64,000 bases of DNA from Hoylesella oralis ATCC 33269 (GTDB lineage: Bacteria > Bacteroidota > Bacteroidia > Bacteroidales > Bacteroidaceae): positions 496,001 to 560,000 of the forward strand of contig NZ_GL833119.1 in NCBI RefSeq assembly GCF_000185145.2, given 5' to 3'. Below are positions 18,527-26,593 of the stretch, one piece after another. The notes under the pieces were generated by a model. It worked only from the letters and a program-made list of their open reading frames with translations, was not told where the DNA came from and made no database searches. The stretch's first letter is position 1; each line of letters begins with the position of its first letter. A program made the position numbers and the translations under genes.

Positions 18527-18747
18527 CGAAAGTAATGTAAAACAATTGAGATACTAACACAAAGACTATCGACTGTTCTCCGTCCCGATTAACCATCGTT
18601 TCCGGAATATCCGTTAATACCGTAATACATAAACAGCGCACGTTTCGGATAAGTTTTGTCTGTTTAGAAGATAAATTGCAAACCATTGTCGATTTGCTCT
18701 TTTTGTACTAATAAACCTAATTAATATTTTTCTTAAAACAACGTACA

Positions 18748-19881
18748 ATGAAAAAGAATTATGTTTCGAAACACTGTTTTCTGTATAGTATTCTGCTGAT
18801 TGTATTCTGTTGTTGCTCTATGGCATGCAGCAGCAAGAACGATTTGGCAGATGAAGAACCCGTAAAACCCGAAGAAGTGTACCAAGAGTTTAAGGTATTT
18901 CAACTGAATACATGGTTCGGTGCATCGCAAGTTACTAATGCCTATAGCGGATTGGTAGACATTATAGATCAGGTAGATGCCGATATCGTGTTGCTTTGTG
19001 AACTCAGGAACGACTTGTTGCTCAATATCCTACACGATGGAGAGAAGGAGTTTACCGCTCGTCTATGCAGGTCGTTGAAAGACAAGGGCAAAACTTATTA
19101 CGGCGTTAACAACGGTACTGTGATCGGTATTCTCTCGAAATACGAAATCAAGAATTATAAAGTACTGCCCACGCCTACGGATAACTATATGATTAAAGTA
19201 ACCGTAGATATCCGCGGACAGGAGGTTACATTCTATTCTCTCCATTTGGATTATAAGCATTATGCATGCTATCTACCACGCGGATACAATAGTGGTCCCG
19301 ACTGGTCAAAGCTGCCCGAACCGGTCAAGGATAGTGCTGTAGTGATGAAAGACAACCGACTCGGCACAAGAGATGAGGCATTGTCGGTCTTCTTGGATGA
19401 TGCTAAAAGCGAGATGGACAGGTGTCGTGTCGTCGTTATGGGTGGCGATTTCAACGAACCTTCGTACTTGGATTGGCAGGAAAACACTAAAGATTTACAC
19501 AGTCATAACGGTGTTGTAGCCAATTGGGACTGCTCCCTGATGCTGAAAAATGCAGGTTATGTAGACACTTATCGAGAGAAATATCCCGATCCGGTAAACT
19601 ATCCGGGTTTCACATTCCCAGCAGCCAATCCCTCTGCAGCCATCAGTCAGCTCTCTTTCTGCCCCGAATATGATGAGCGAGACCGTATCGATTTCGTTTA
19701 TTATCACCGTTCTCAACCCATTCAACTTCTCAAAGCAGAGCTTGTAGGCCCATCGGGTTCCGTTTATTTCGGTAAGAAAGCAGAGAACGATTCCAAGGAT
19801 GTATTCATCGAACCTAAAGGTGTATGGCCTACAGACCATAAGGGTAACCTTACCACCTTTAAGCTCCGTGTGAAAAAATAG
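18748..19881 (+). CDS. Lipoprotein with endonuclease/exonuclease/phosphatase (EEP) domain
   Basis: The 377-residue protein has a lipoprotein signal (MKKNYVSKHCFLYSILLIVF, then SMACSSK with the lipobox Cys at 27). The EEP fold covers about residues 45-377. Markers are FQLNTWFG, VLLCELRND with the metal-binding Glu, VVMGGDFNEPSYLDW with the catalytic Asp/Asn pair, and the final TDHKGNLTTF with the Asp-His pair. Catalytic residues look intact, so it should be an active surface or periplasmic phosphodiesterase or nuclease; the substrate is unknown. It is followed 48 bases later by an unrelated lipoprotein that shares nearly the same leader sequence. Confidence 0.85.
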   Translation: MKKNYVSKHCFLYSILLIVFCCCSMACSSKNDLADEEPVKPEEVYQEFKVFQLNTWFGASQVTNAYSGLVDIIDQVDADIVLLCELRNDLLLNILHDGEKEFTARLCRSLKDKGKTYYGVNNGTVIGILSKYEIKNYKVLPTPTDNYMIKVTVDIRGQEVTFYSLHLDYKHYACYLPRGYNSGPDWSKLPEPVKDSAVVMKDNRLGTRDEALSVFLDDAKSEMDRCRVVVMGGDFNEPSYLDWQENTKDLHSHNGVVANWDCSLMLKNAGYVDTYREKYPDPVNYPGFTFPAANPSAAISQLSFCPEYDERDRIDFVYYHRSQPIQLLKAELVGPSGSVYFGKKAENDSKDVFIEPKGVWPTDHKGNLTTFKLRVKK

Positions 19882-19929
19882 GCTTGCGATGCATAGCTTT
19901 ATCAATAATTTATTCTTAAACAACATACG

Positions 19930-21435
19930 ATGAAAAAGAATTATATAGCGAAAACAAGCAGTCTGTATAGCATTTTTATGGCTGTTTTGTGTTGTTTCTT
20001 CGTTGCTTGCAGTGATAAAGACAGCGAGGAAAACAATACCAAATATAACCCCGAATTGCCCGTATCGGTTACCTGTTTTGAACCTATAGAAGGAACATAC
20101 GCACAGGAAATGGTAATTTATGGCAGCAACTTCGGTATCGATACCACCAAAATAAGTGTAACGATCGGCGGTAGAAAGGCAAAACTTGTTTATGCCAAGA
20201 GCGACAGTATCTGCTGTTTAGTGCCTTATAAGGCAGAGTCTGGTCATTATAGCGTGCAGGTTACGATGGGCGACAAGGACTTGGGAACGAAATCGGTTGT
20301 TGCAAATGCAAGGTTTACATATATCAGTTCTTTGGTGGTACGTACACTGGTTGGGCACCGCAACAGCAACGACAGTCAGGGGTGGAAAGACGGTACGTTC
20401 GGCACAGGTGATGCCGACGGTTCTGCTACAGGCTTCAGGCAAGCCGGATATTTGAAGTTCGATCCGCAAAATCCAGACCATCTATACGTGGCATACGAAG
20501 ACTTCGATAACAACGGTTACGGCATCCAACTCATCGATCTGAAAGAAAAAACCGTGAAGACCGTAATGCATGGCAGCTGTTTCGATGGCAAACGTCTGCG
20601 TAGCATCGACTTTACATTGAAGGGAGACATGGTGGTTGCCACGGATAGGGATGACAAACAATTGAAGAGTCCGAGCGTTTGGATCGTTAAAAGAGATGCT
20701 GACGGTTCGTTTACAGACAGTTCTGCCCGCGAAATACTGGCTGCCTATAAGCAGTGCAATACCGCTGTAATCCACCCGATTGGCGGAGAACTGTACTTCA
20801 ACAGCTATAATCGCAGTGCTATGTTCCGCATGGATATGAACAAATACTACGATACGGTAGCGGCAGGAGGAACTTGGAAGCCTAATTGGGCAGACAAGAA
20901 TTACGAAAGGTGGTTCATGTTTCCTGAAACAGGATGGAATTTCAACATCACTATTCATCCCTCCGGTAAGTACGCATACGTTATTGTATTGAACCAACAC
21001 TGTATCTATCGCATGGATTACGATACCGATAAGAAACAGTTCTCCGAACCTTATCTTGTTGCAGGGCAACGAGGTATCAAGGCTTGGGCTGATGGCAAAG
21101 GCGACGGGACACAAATGAATTACCCCTATCAGGGCGTGTTCGTGAAAAACAAAGAGTATGTGGAGCAGGGACGTGAAGACGTTTACGACTTCTACTTCTG
21201 TGATTACGACAACTATTGCATTAGGTATCTCACCCCCGATGGATATGTTAAAACCTATGCAGGTCGTGGGGCTACTTCTTCTATGAAGGATAACAAAGCG
21301 TGGGGACCGGAAGATGGAGACCTGAAAGAGACGGCTCGTTTCGGCAGTCCTACGGGCATTGCGTACGACGAAAGAACAGGTACGTTCTACGTATTGGATA
21401 TGTGGTACCGCTCTATACGTACCATCGGTAAGTAA
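19930..21435 (+). CDS. Lipoprotein with IPT/TIG domain and NHL-like repeats
   Basis: The 501-residue protein has a signal peptide ending FVACSDK (lipobox). An IPT/TIG immunoglobulin-like domain spans about residues 45-135 (FEPIEGTYAQEMVIYGSNFG to ARFTY). A beta-propeller-like region with NHL features follows: HLYVAYEDFDNNGYGIQLID, KYAYVIVLNQHCIYRMDYD, then FGSPTGIAYDERTGTFYVLD at the end. Such proteins in Bacteroides and Prevotella are outer-surface, often glycan-associated, and usually accompany SusC/SusD pairs. No SusCD genes are nearby, so function is open. It is probably co-transcribed with the EEP lipoprotein and ends before a strong terminator. Confidence 0.82.
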   Translation: MKKNYIAKTSSLYSIFMAVLCCFFVACSDKDSEENNTKYNPELPVSVTCFEPIEGTYAQEMVIYGSNFGIDTTKISVTIGGRKAKLVYAKSDSICCLVPYKAESGHYSVQVTMGDKDLGTKSVVANARFTYISSLVVRTLVGHRNSNDSQGWKDGTFGTGDADGSATGFRQAGYLKFDPQNPDHLYVAYEDFDNNGYGIQLIDLKEKTVKTVMHGSCFDGKRLRSIDFTLKGDMVVATDRDDKQLKSPSVWIVKRDADGSFTDSSAREILAAYKQCNTAVIHPIGGELYFNSYNRSAMFRMDMNKYYDTVAAGGTWKPNWADKNYERWFMFPETGWNFNITIHPSGKYAYVIVLNQHCIYRMDYDTDKKQFSEPYLVAGQRGIKAWADGKGDGTQMNYPYQGVFVKNKEYVEQGREDVYDFYFCDYDNYCIRYLTPDGYVKTYAGRGATSSMKDNKAWGPEDGDLKETARFGSPTGIAYDERTGTFYVLDMWYRSIRTIGK

Positions 21436-21454
21436 CCGCTTGGTAGTTTATTTT

Positions 21455-21504
21455 GCCCGATACCGTGCACTGTCGTAAATATGGCATGGTGTCGGGCCTT
21501 TTTT
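21455..21504 (+). terminator. Rho-independent terminator after the IPT lipoprotein
   Basis: GCCCGATACC (21455-21464) pairs with GGTGTCGGGC (21488-21497) with one G-T wobble, followed by CTTTTTT. Confidence 0.85.
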
Positions 21505-21668
21505 ATGCCTTTCCGGCCGTAGATACATATACTTTCCGTGCCGCTTACATAGATCGTCTGTCGGCTTTATATGGTACATGTAACGGCAATATGTGGGCAG
21601 TATATCACAGCTACGGCAATTTAATACTTAAAATAAGTAAATTGTTTCACTGTTACAAAAGTTTAGGG

Positions 21669-21676
21669 TAAATTTG
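21669..21676 (+). promoter_or_regulatory. -7 promoter element for the GH3 gene
   Basis: TAAATTTG fits TAnnTTTG; TTTC at 21645-21648 is a three-of-four -33 match at 20 bases. The ATG is at 21703. Confidence 0.55.
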
Positions 21677-21702
21677 CAATTCAATCGATAAATTGCGTGT
21701 AA

Positions 21703-23217
21703 ATGAGTTTAACGAGTATAGTAGGTAAGCTTTTTCTGCCCCGACAACGAATGCTTGAGCGTTATAACAATGAGGCTGAAGCGTTACAACAATCGGTATT
21801 AAAGCATCTTATCGAAAGGGAGAAAGACACTGAATACGGCAGAAATCATTTACTGAACCGAGTTAAAAGCTACGAAGACTTTACTCGTAACGTTCCTGTA
21901 AATACCTACGAAGAGCTGAAAACGGATATCGATCGCATGCGACATGGCGAACATAACGTGCTTTGTCAGGGCGGCGTAAAGTGGTATGCCAAGTCTTCGG
22001 GAACGACGAACGATAAGAGTAAGTTTATTCCTGTGAGCCATGAAGGCTTACAACGCATTCATTATCAAGGAGGAAAAGATGTGGTTGCGCTTTATTTACG
22101 TAACCATCCCCACAGTCGTTTGTTCGATGGAAAAAGCCTGATCCTTGGGGGTAGCCATGCTCCGAACTACAACTTGCCGGGCAGTTTGGTAGGAGATTTA
22201 TCGGCAATCCTTATAGAAAACATCAATCCATTGGCAAATATCGCACGTGTACCGTGCAAACAAACCGCATTGTTATCAGACTTTGAGGTGAAACGCGACC
22301 GTATTGCGCGCGAAACCATGCACAAGAACGTAACCAACCTGTCGGGTGTACCCTCGTGGATGCTATCGGTTTTAGTACGTGTAATGGAGCTCAGCGGCAA
22401 ACAGCACTTGGAAGAAGTGTGGCCGAACCTTGAGGTTTTCTTCCATGGAGGCATTGCCTTTACCCCTTATCGGGGCCAGTACGAAAAGCTCATCGCATCG
22501 CCTAAGATGAGTTATATGGAGACCTATAACGCCAGCGAGGGCTTTTTCGGCATACAAGACGATCCGAACGACAAGTCTATGTTGCTCATGCTCGACTATG
22601 ATGTGTTCTATGAATTTATCCCAATGGACGAGTTGGGCAGCGACAATCCTACCGTTGTGCCCCTCTGGGGAGTAGAAACAGGTACGAATTACGCCATGCT
22701 TATCACAACTTCGTGCGGTCTGTGGCGCTATCTGATCGGCGATACAGTGCGCTTCGTTCGCAAAAATCCGTACAAATTCATTATAACTGGTCGCACTAAA
22801 TACTTCATCAATGCCTTCGGAGAGGAATTGATAATGGACAATGCCGAACAAGGTATTGCCTATGCATGTGCCAAAACGGGTGCCGAGGTATCTGAATATA
22901 CGGCTGCACCTGTATATATGAACAGCGATGCCAAGTGCCGTCATCAGTGGCTGATAGAGTTTTTGCATGAACCGGAACGGCTGGATGAATTTGCTACCCT
23001 GCTCGACAACCGCCTGCAGGAGGTAAACAGCGACTACGAAGCCAAGCGGTTTCACAACGTTACATTGCAGCATCTCGAGGTTGTAAAGGCCAAACAAGGG
23101 CTTTTCAACGAATGGTTAAAGGAGAAAGGCAAACTGGGCGGACAGCATAAAATACCGAGACTCTCTAACAGTCGTAAGAACATAGAAGAGCTTCTCGCAA
23201 TAAATGCTCGCTTATGA
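21703..23217 (+). CDS. GH3 family acyl-adenylating protein
   Basis: The 504-residue protein resembles plant GH3 auxin/jasmonate amido synthetases of the ANL adenylate-forming fold. The three ATP/AMP-binding motifs are visible: YAKSSGTTNDKSKFIPVS (about residues 98-115), TYNASEGFFGIQ (about 272-283) and TTSCGLWRYLIGDTVRF (about 335-351). Plant members conjugate amino acids to acyl hormones. Bacterial members, widespread in Bacteroidetes, have no well-established substrate. No signal peptide is seen, so the protein is cytoplasmic. It is followed 35 bases later by an Ig-like lipoprotein and may share its transcript. Confidence 0.9.
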   Translation: MSLTSIVGKLFLPRQRMLERYNNEAEALQQSVLKHLIEREKDTEYGRNHLLNRVKSYEDFTRNVPVNTYEELKTDIDRMRHGEHNVLCQGGVKWYAKSSGTTNDKSKFIPVSHEGLQRIHYQGGKDVVALYLRNHPHSRLFDGKSLILGGSHAPNYNLPGSLVGDLSAILIENINPLANIARVPCKQTALLSDFEVKRDRIARETMHKNVTNLSGVPSWMLSVLVRVMELSGKQHLEEVWPNLEVFFHGGIAFTPYRGQYEKLIASPKMSYMETYNASEGFFGIQDDPNDKSMLLMLDYDVFYEFIPMDELGSDNPTVVPLWGVETGTNYAMLITTSCGLWRYLIGDTVRFVRKNPYKFIITGRTKYFINAFGEELIMDNAEQGIAYACAKTGAEVSEYTAAPVYMNSDAKCRHQWLIEFLHEPERLDEFATLLDNRLQEVNSDYEAKRFHNVTLQHLEVVKAKQGLFNEWLKEKGKLGGQHKIPRLSNSRKNIEELLAINARL

Positions 23218-23252
23218 TAGGCAGGAAAGAGCGTATGTAAAAAACAAGAAGC

Positions 23253-25331
23253 ATGAATAGAAATATCGTAAATCTCAGGCATATGATGCGTTTGTCGGTC
23301 GAGAAAGCCGGCGGCGTGGGTGCCGTTCGCCGTATTTTCTGCCGTTCTATTCACCATTCTGCCTTTCTGTTGCTGCTGCCTTCTGTCTTTTTATTGTTGC
23401 TCTATTCTTGTGCACGCATGGGAAATCCCGACGGAGGTTGGTATGATGAGACGCCTCCGCGTGTTGTCGGAGCCTCACCTTCCGATAAAGCAACAGGCGT
23501 GACCGGCCGTAAGATTTACATTAATTTCAGCGAATTCATCAAGATAGACAACCCTACGGAGAACGTAGTGATATCGCCTCCGCAGCTCGAAGCGCCCGAA
23601 ATCAAGGCACAGGGTAAGCGTATAGCCATAGAACTTAAGGATTCATTGAAGCCAAACACTACATATACCATCGATTTCAGTAATGCCATATCCGACAATA
23701 ACGAGCAAAATCCGCTCGGAAATTATACATATACTTTCTCTACAGGTGCCGAAATCGACACGTTGGAAGTGTCGGGAACGGTGTTGGAAGCCGAGAATTT
23801 GGAGCCTATCAAGGGCATTTTGGTAGGTCTCTATAACGATCTATCAGACTCAGCTTTCTGTAAAAAGCCCATGTTACGTGTATCTAAGACCGATAGTCGT
23901 GGGCACTTCGTCATCAAGGGCGTAGCTCCGGGCAAGTATCATATATATGCTTTGCAGGATGCCGACGGCAACTATTTCTTTAATCAGAAGAGTGAAAAGC
24001 TGGCATTCTCGCAAGATATAATCGTTCCGTCGTTCATTTCGGACGTGCGTCAGGATACTCTGTGGACAGACTCTCTGCATATCAAGAATATCGAACGCAT
24101 AGGCTATACCCGTTTCATACCCGATGATATCGTGATGCGTGCCTTTACCGAGAAACTTACCGATCGCTATTTCCTGAAGTCGGAACGCAATGAAGCCGAC
24201 CATTTTTCACTGTATTTCAGCTATGGGGATGATAGATTACCCATTATTAGGGGCCTTAATTTCGATGAAAAGAATGCTTTTCTCGTTGAAAGCAATGCCC
24301 TCAACGACTCCATTACCTATTGGCTGCGCGATACAGCCCTTGTGAATAAGGATTCTTTACTGGCCGAAGTGCAGTATCGTATGACGGATGATTCGACGGG
24401 AGTTCTTATAAATCAAACCGATACATTGCTGTTCTTGTCTAAACAGACCTATGCAAAACGCATGAAAGAAAGAGAAAAAGCACGCGAAGAATGGCAGAAA
24501 AAGCAAGATAGAGCTAAGAAACGTGGCGACAAGTATGAGACTGTAATGCCGCCGGATGAACTTAGACCGAAGATACAACTATCGTCTACGCTCGATCCCG
24601 ACCGTAATATACCGTTCGACTTCCCTACTCCGTTGGCCGTAGCCGATACGTCTAAGATACATCTCTATGCCAAACACGATACGCTTTGGTACGTTTCGCG
24701 TTTCCGATTTGTGGAACGTAACGATACTTCAGCAGCCTTCTTAGGCAATTTCCCGCATGAAAATAAGCGTAAATACGAACTACTTGGCGAATGGAGACCG
24801 GGCATAGAATACAGTTTGGAGATTGACAGTGCGGCGTTTGTAGATATGTATGGCCGCGTTTCAAGGAAGATCAAACAGGGTTTCAGCGTGAAACCGACCG
24901 ACGAATATGCTTCCATTATGATGAATATATCGGGCATGCAAGGCAAACATTTGGTCGTTCAGCTCTTAAATGAGCAAGATAAAACGGTAAAAGAAGTACA
25001 TACCGACAACGGTATAGCGGAGTTCTATTACGTCGATCCTAAGACTTATTACATGCGATTGTATGTAGATAGCAACAATAACGGGCGTTGGGATACGGGC
25101 GATTATGCCAAGATGCTTCAGCCGGAGGATACCTATTATTATACCGAACCTATAGAATGTCGCGCCAAGCAGGACATTACATTGTCGTGGAACCCTACTT
25201 CTACCCCGCTTAACAGGCAGAAACCCGGTAAAATAACTAAGCAGAAACCGGACAAGGACAAGAAGATAAAAAGCCGAAACATACAACGTGCCAAAGATCT
25301 CGGTATAAAATATTTGCCGAGTTTGATGTAG
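23253..25331 (+). CDS. Large lipoprotein with N-terminal Ig-like (Big_5) domain
   Basis: The 692-residue exported protein has a long N-terminus before the hydrophobic core AFLLLLPSVFLLLLYSCARMG; the lipobox Cys is near residue 53. The true start may be one of the internal ATGs, such as M11 or M12. A Big_5 domain follows (about residues 68-165: PPRVVGASPSDKATGVTGRK then YTYTFSTG), and next a carboxypeptidase-regulatory-like beta-sandwich (about 170-245, GHFVIKGVAPGKYHIYALQD). The rest is beta-rich, with a charged linker near 400 (KRMKEREKAREEWQKKQDRA) and a basic Lys/Pro-rich end. This family is conserved in Bacteroidetes as an outer-membrane lipoprotein of unknown role. Confidence 0.78.
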   Translation: MNRNIVNLRHMMRLSVEKAGGVGAVRRIFCRSIHHSAFLLLLPSVFLLLLYSCARMGNPDGGWYDETPPRVVGASPSDKATGVTGRKIYINFSEFIKIDNPTENVVISPPQLEAPEIKAQGKRIAIELKDSLKPNTTYTIDFSNAISDNNEQNPLGNYTYTFSTGAEIDTLEVSGTVLEAENLEPIKGILVGLYNDLSDSAFCKKPMLRVSKTDSRGHFVIKGVAPGKYHIYALQDADGNYFFNQKSEKLAFSQDIIVPSFISDVRQDTLWTDSLHIKNIERIGYTRFIPDDIVMRAFTEKLTDRYFLKSERNEADHFSLYFSYGDDRLPIIRGLNFDEKNAFLVESNALNDSITYWLRDTALVNKDSLLAEVQYRMTDDSTGVLINQTDTLLFLSKQTYAKRMKEREKAREEWQKKQDRAKKRGDKYETVMPPDELRPKIQLSSTLDPDRNIPFDFPTPLAVADTSKIHLYAKHDTLWYVSRFRFVERNDTSAAFLGNFPHENKRKYELLGEWRPGIEYSLEIDSAAFVDMYGRVSRKIKQGFSVKPTDEYASIMMNISGMQGKHLVVQLLNEQDKTVKEVHTDNGIAEFYYVDPKTYYMRLYVDSNNNGRWDTGDYAKMLQPEDTYYYTEPIECRAKQDITLSWNPTSTPLNRQKPGKITKQKPDKDKKIKSRNIQRAKDLGIKYLPSLM

Positions 25332-25381
25332 TTGTCGGATTTCTTTATAGTATCCGGTAATGATTTAACAACAAAACGAAG

Positions 25382-26194
25382 ATGAGACATTATAAGTTTA
25401 TCATGGTTGTCATGCTGGTGTTGGCTTCTTACACATCGGCCGGAGCCCAATGCACCTTTAGGAATACGGCTTTCAAGTCGGGCGAATTTCTTTCTTATAA
25501 CCTGTATTTTAACTGGAAATTTGTATGGATAAAGGCCGGTACGGCGTCTATGTATACCGTACAGAGCAGCTACAACGGGCAGCCGGCCTACCGGTCTTCG
25601 CTCGTTACCCGTGGCAGTCAGAGGGTTGATAATATGTTTGTATTGCGCGATACCCTGCTGTGTTACACGTCTACAAGCATGTCGCCACTCTATTACCGTA
25701 AGGGTGCACGCGAGGGAAAGCGTTATTATGTAGACGAAGTTTTTTATTCCTATCCCAACGGTAAATGCCATATTAAGCAGCATCAGCTTACGAGTTCTGC
25801 CGAAAATCTATGGGAAAACCATACTTATGAGAATTGTGTGTTCGACATGCTCAATATCTTTCTTCGTGCCAGATCGTTCGATCCGGCCAATTGGAAGAAA
25901 GGTTATCAAGTGGATTTCATGATAGCCGGCGGGCATGAAACAGTACCTGCTCAGCTCAAGTTCAACGGTAAAACAACGATAAAGGCAGACAATGGCGTGA
26001 AATATCGTTGCCTCCAACTGTCGTATTTGGAGAAAGAAGACGAAAAGTACAAGCGAATAGTAGACTTCTACGTAACGGATGACGATAATCATATCCCCGT
26101 ACGTCTTGATATGTTCCTACGTTTTGGCTCGGCAAAAGCCTTTCTTGTAAGCATGAAAGGTCTCCGTAATCCCATTACTTCCATGGTGAAGTAA
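25382..26194 (+). CDS. DUF3108 domain protein, secreted
   Basis: The 270-residue protein has a signal peptide (MRHYKFIMVVMLVLASYTSAGAQ, cleaved after about residue 23). The remainder is a single DUF3108-type beta-rich domain: FKSGEFLSYNLYFNWKFVWIKAG at its start and DFYVTDDDNHIPVRLDMFLRFGSAKAFL near its end. Family members are periplasmic or outer-membrane-associated, without a settled function. It follows the Ig-like lipoprotein by 50 bases and probably ends the GH3-lipoprotein-DUF3108 unit. It converges on the marR gene across only 23 bases. Confidence 0.82.
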   Translation: MRHYKFIMVVMLVLASYTSAGAQCTFRNTAFKSGEFLSYNLYFNWKFVWIKAGTASMYTVQSSYNGQPAYRSSLVTRGSQRVDNMFVLRDTLLCYTSTSMSPLYYRKGAREGKRYYVDEVFYSYPNGKCHIKQHQLTSSAENLWENHTYENCVFDMLNIFLRARSFDPANWKKGYQVDFMIAGGHETVPAQLKFNGKTTIKADNGVKYRCLQLSYLEKEDEKYKRIVDFYVTDDDNHIPVRLDMFLRFGSAKAFLVSMKGLRNPITSMVK

Positions 26195-26217
26195 CGGGAT
26201 TTGCGGTCTCTTTCTTC

Positions 26218-26577
26218 CTAATTTTCTATAATTTTCTGCAATAATTCGGGCAATTCGATGCTGTCGCATTTAATTTTACCGAGCATGTTATTACCCTTTT
26301 CCGTCAGCGAAAAGTACATCTGTCGCTTGTCTTCCTTACCTAATCGGCGCCTGACGAGTGTTCTTTTTTCTACCGAACTTATCACCTTCGAGGCATTGGA
26401 GCACGAAAGACCTAAGGTTTCCGCTATTTCTCCCGACGTCATTCGTACCCTTTCGTTGAGCGTACAGAGCAACATAGCCTCGTTAATGTTCAATCCGAAA
26501 GCCTTTTCGAATTCGTTTTCAAGTGCTGCAATGGCACGATATATATCGCGGAGCCTGCATATTTTGTTGCTTTCCAT
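26218..26577 (-). CDS. MarR-family transcriptional regulator
   Basis: The 119-residue winged-helix protein has its DNA-recognition region in RMTSGEIAETLGLSCSNASKVISSVEKR (about residues 45-72) and the wing in RRRLGKEDKRQMYFSLTEKG. The N-terminal helix used for dimerisation is present. One Cys lies next to the recognition helix (C59) and another near the N-terminus, so redox sensing by thiols is possible but not shown. It is the last gene of a three-gene operon, 16 bases after the large oxidoreductase, and is a candidate to bind the two palindromes at that operon's promoter. Confidence 0.82.
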   Translation of the reverse strand: MESNKICRLRDIYRAIAALENEFEKAFGLNINEAMLLCTLNERVRMTSGEIAETLGLSCSNASKVISSVEKRTLVRRRLGKEDKRQMYFSLTEKGNNMLGKIKCDSIELPELLQKIIEN

Positions 26578-26593
26578 ATAATTTTCCTCCGCT

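Noticed and set aside
22372-23097. A 241-codon minus-strand frame inside the GH3 gene
   Set aside because: It is antisense to the conserved GH3 motifs and has no start signal or family features.
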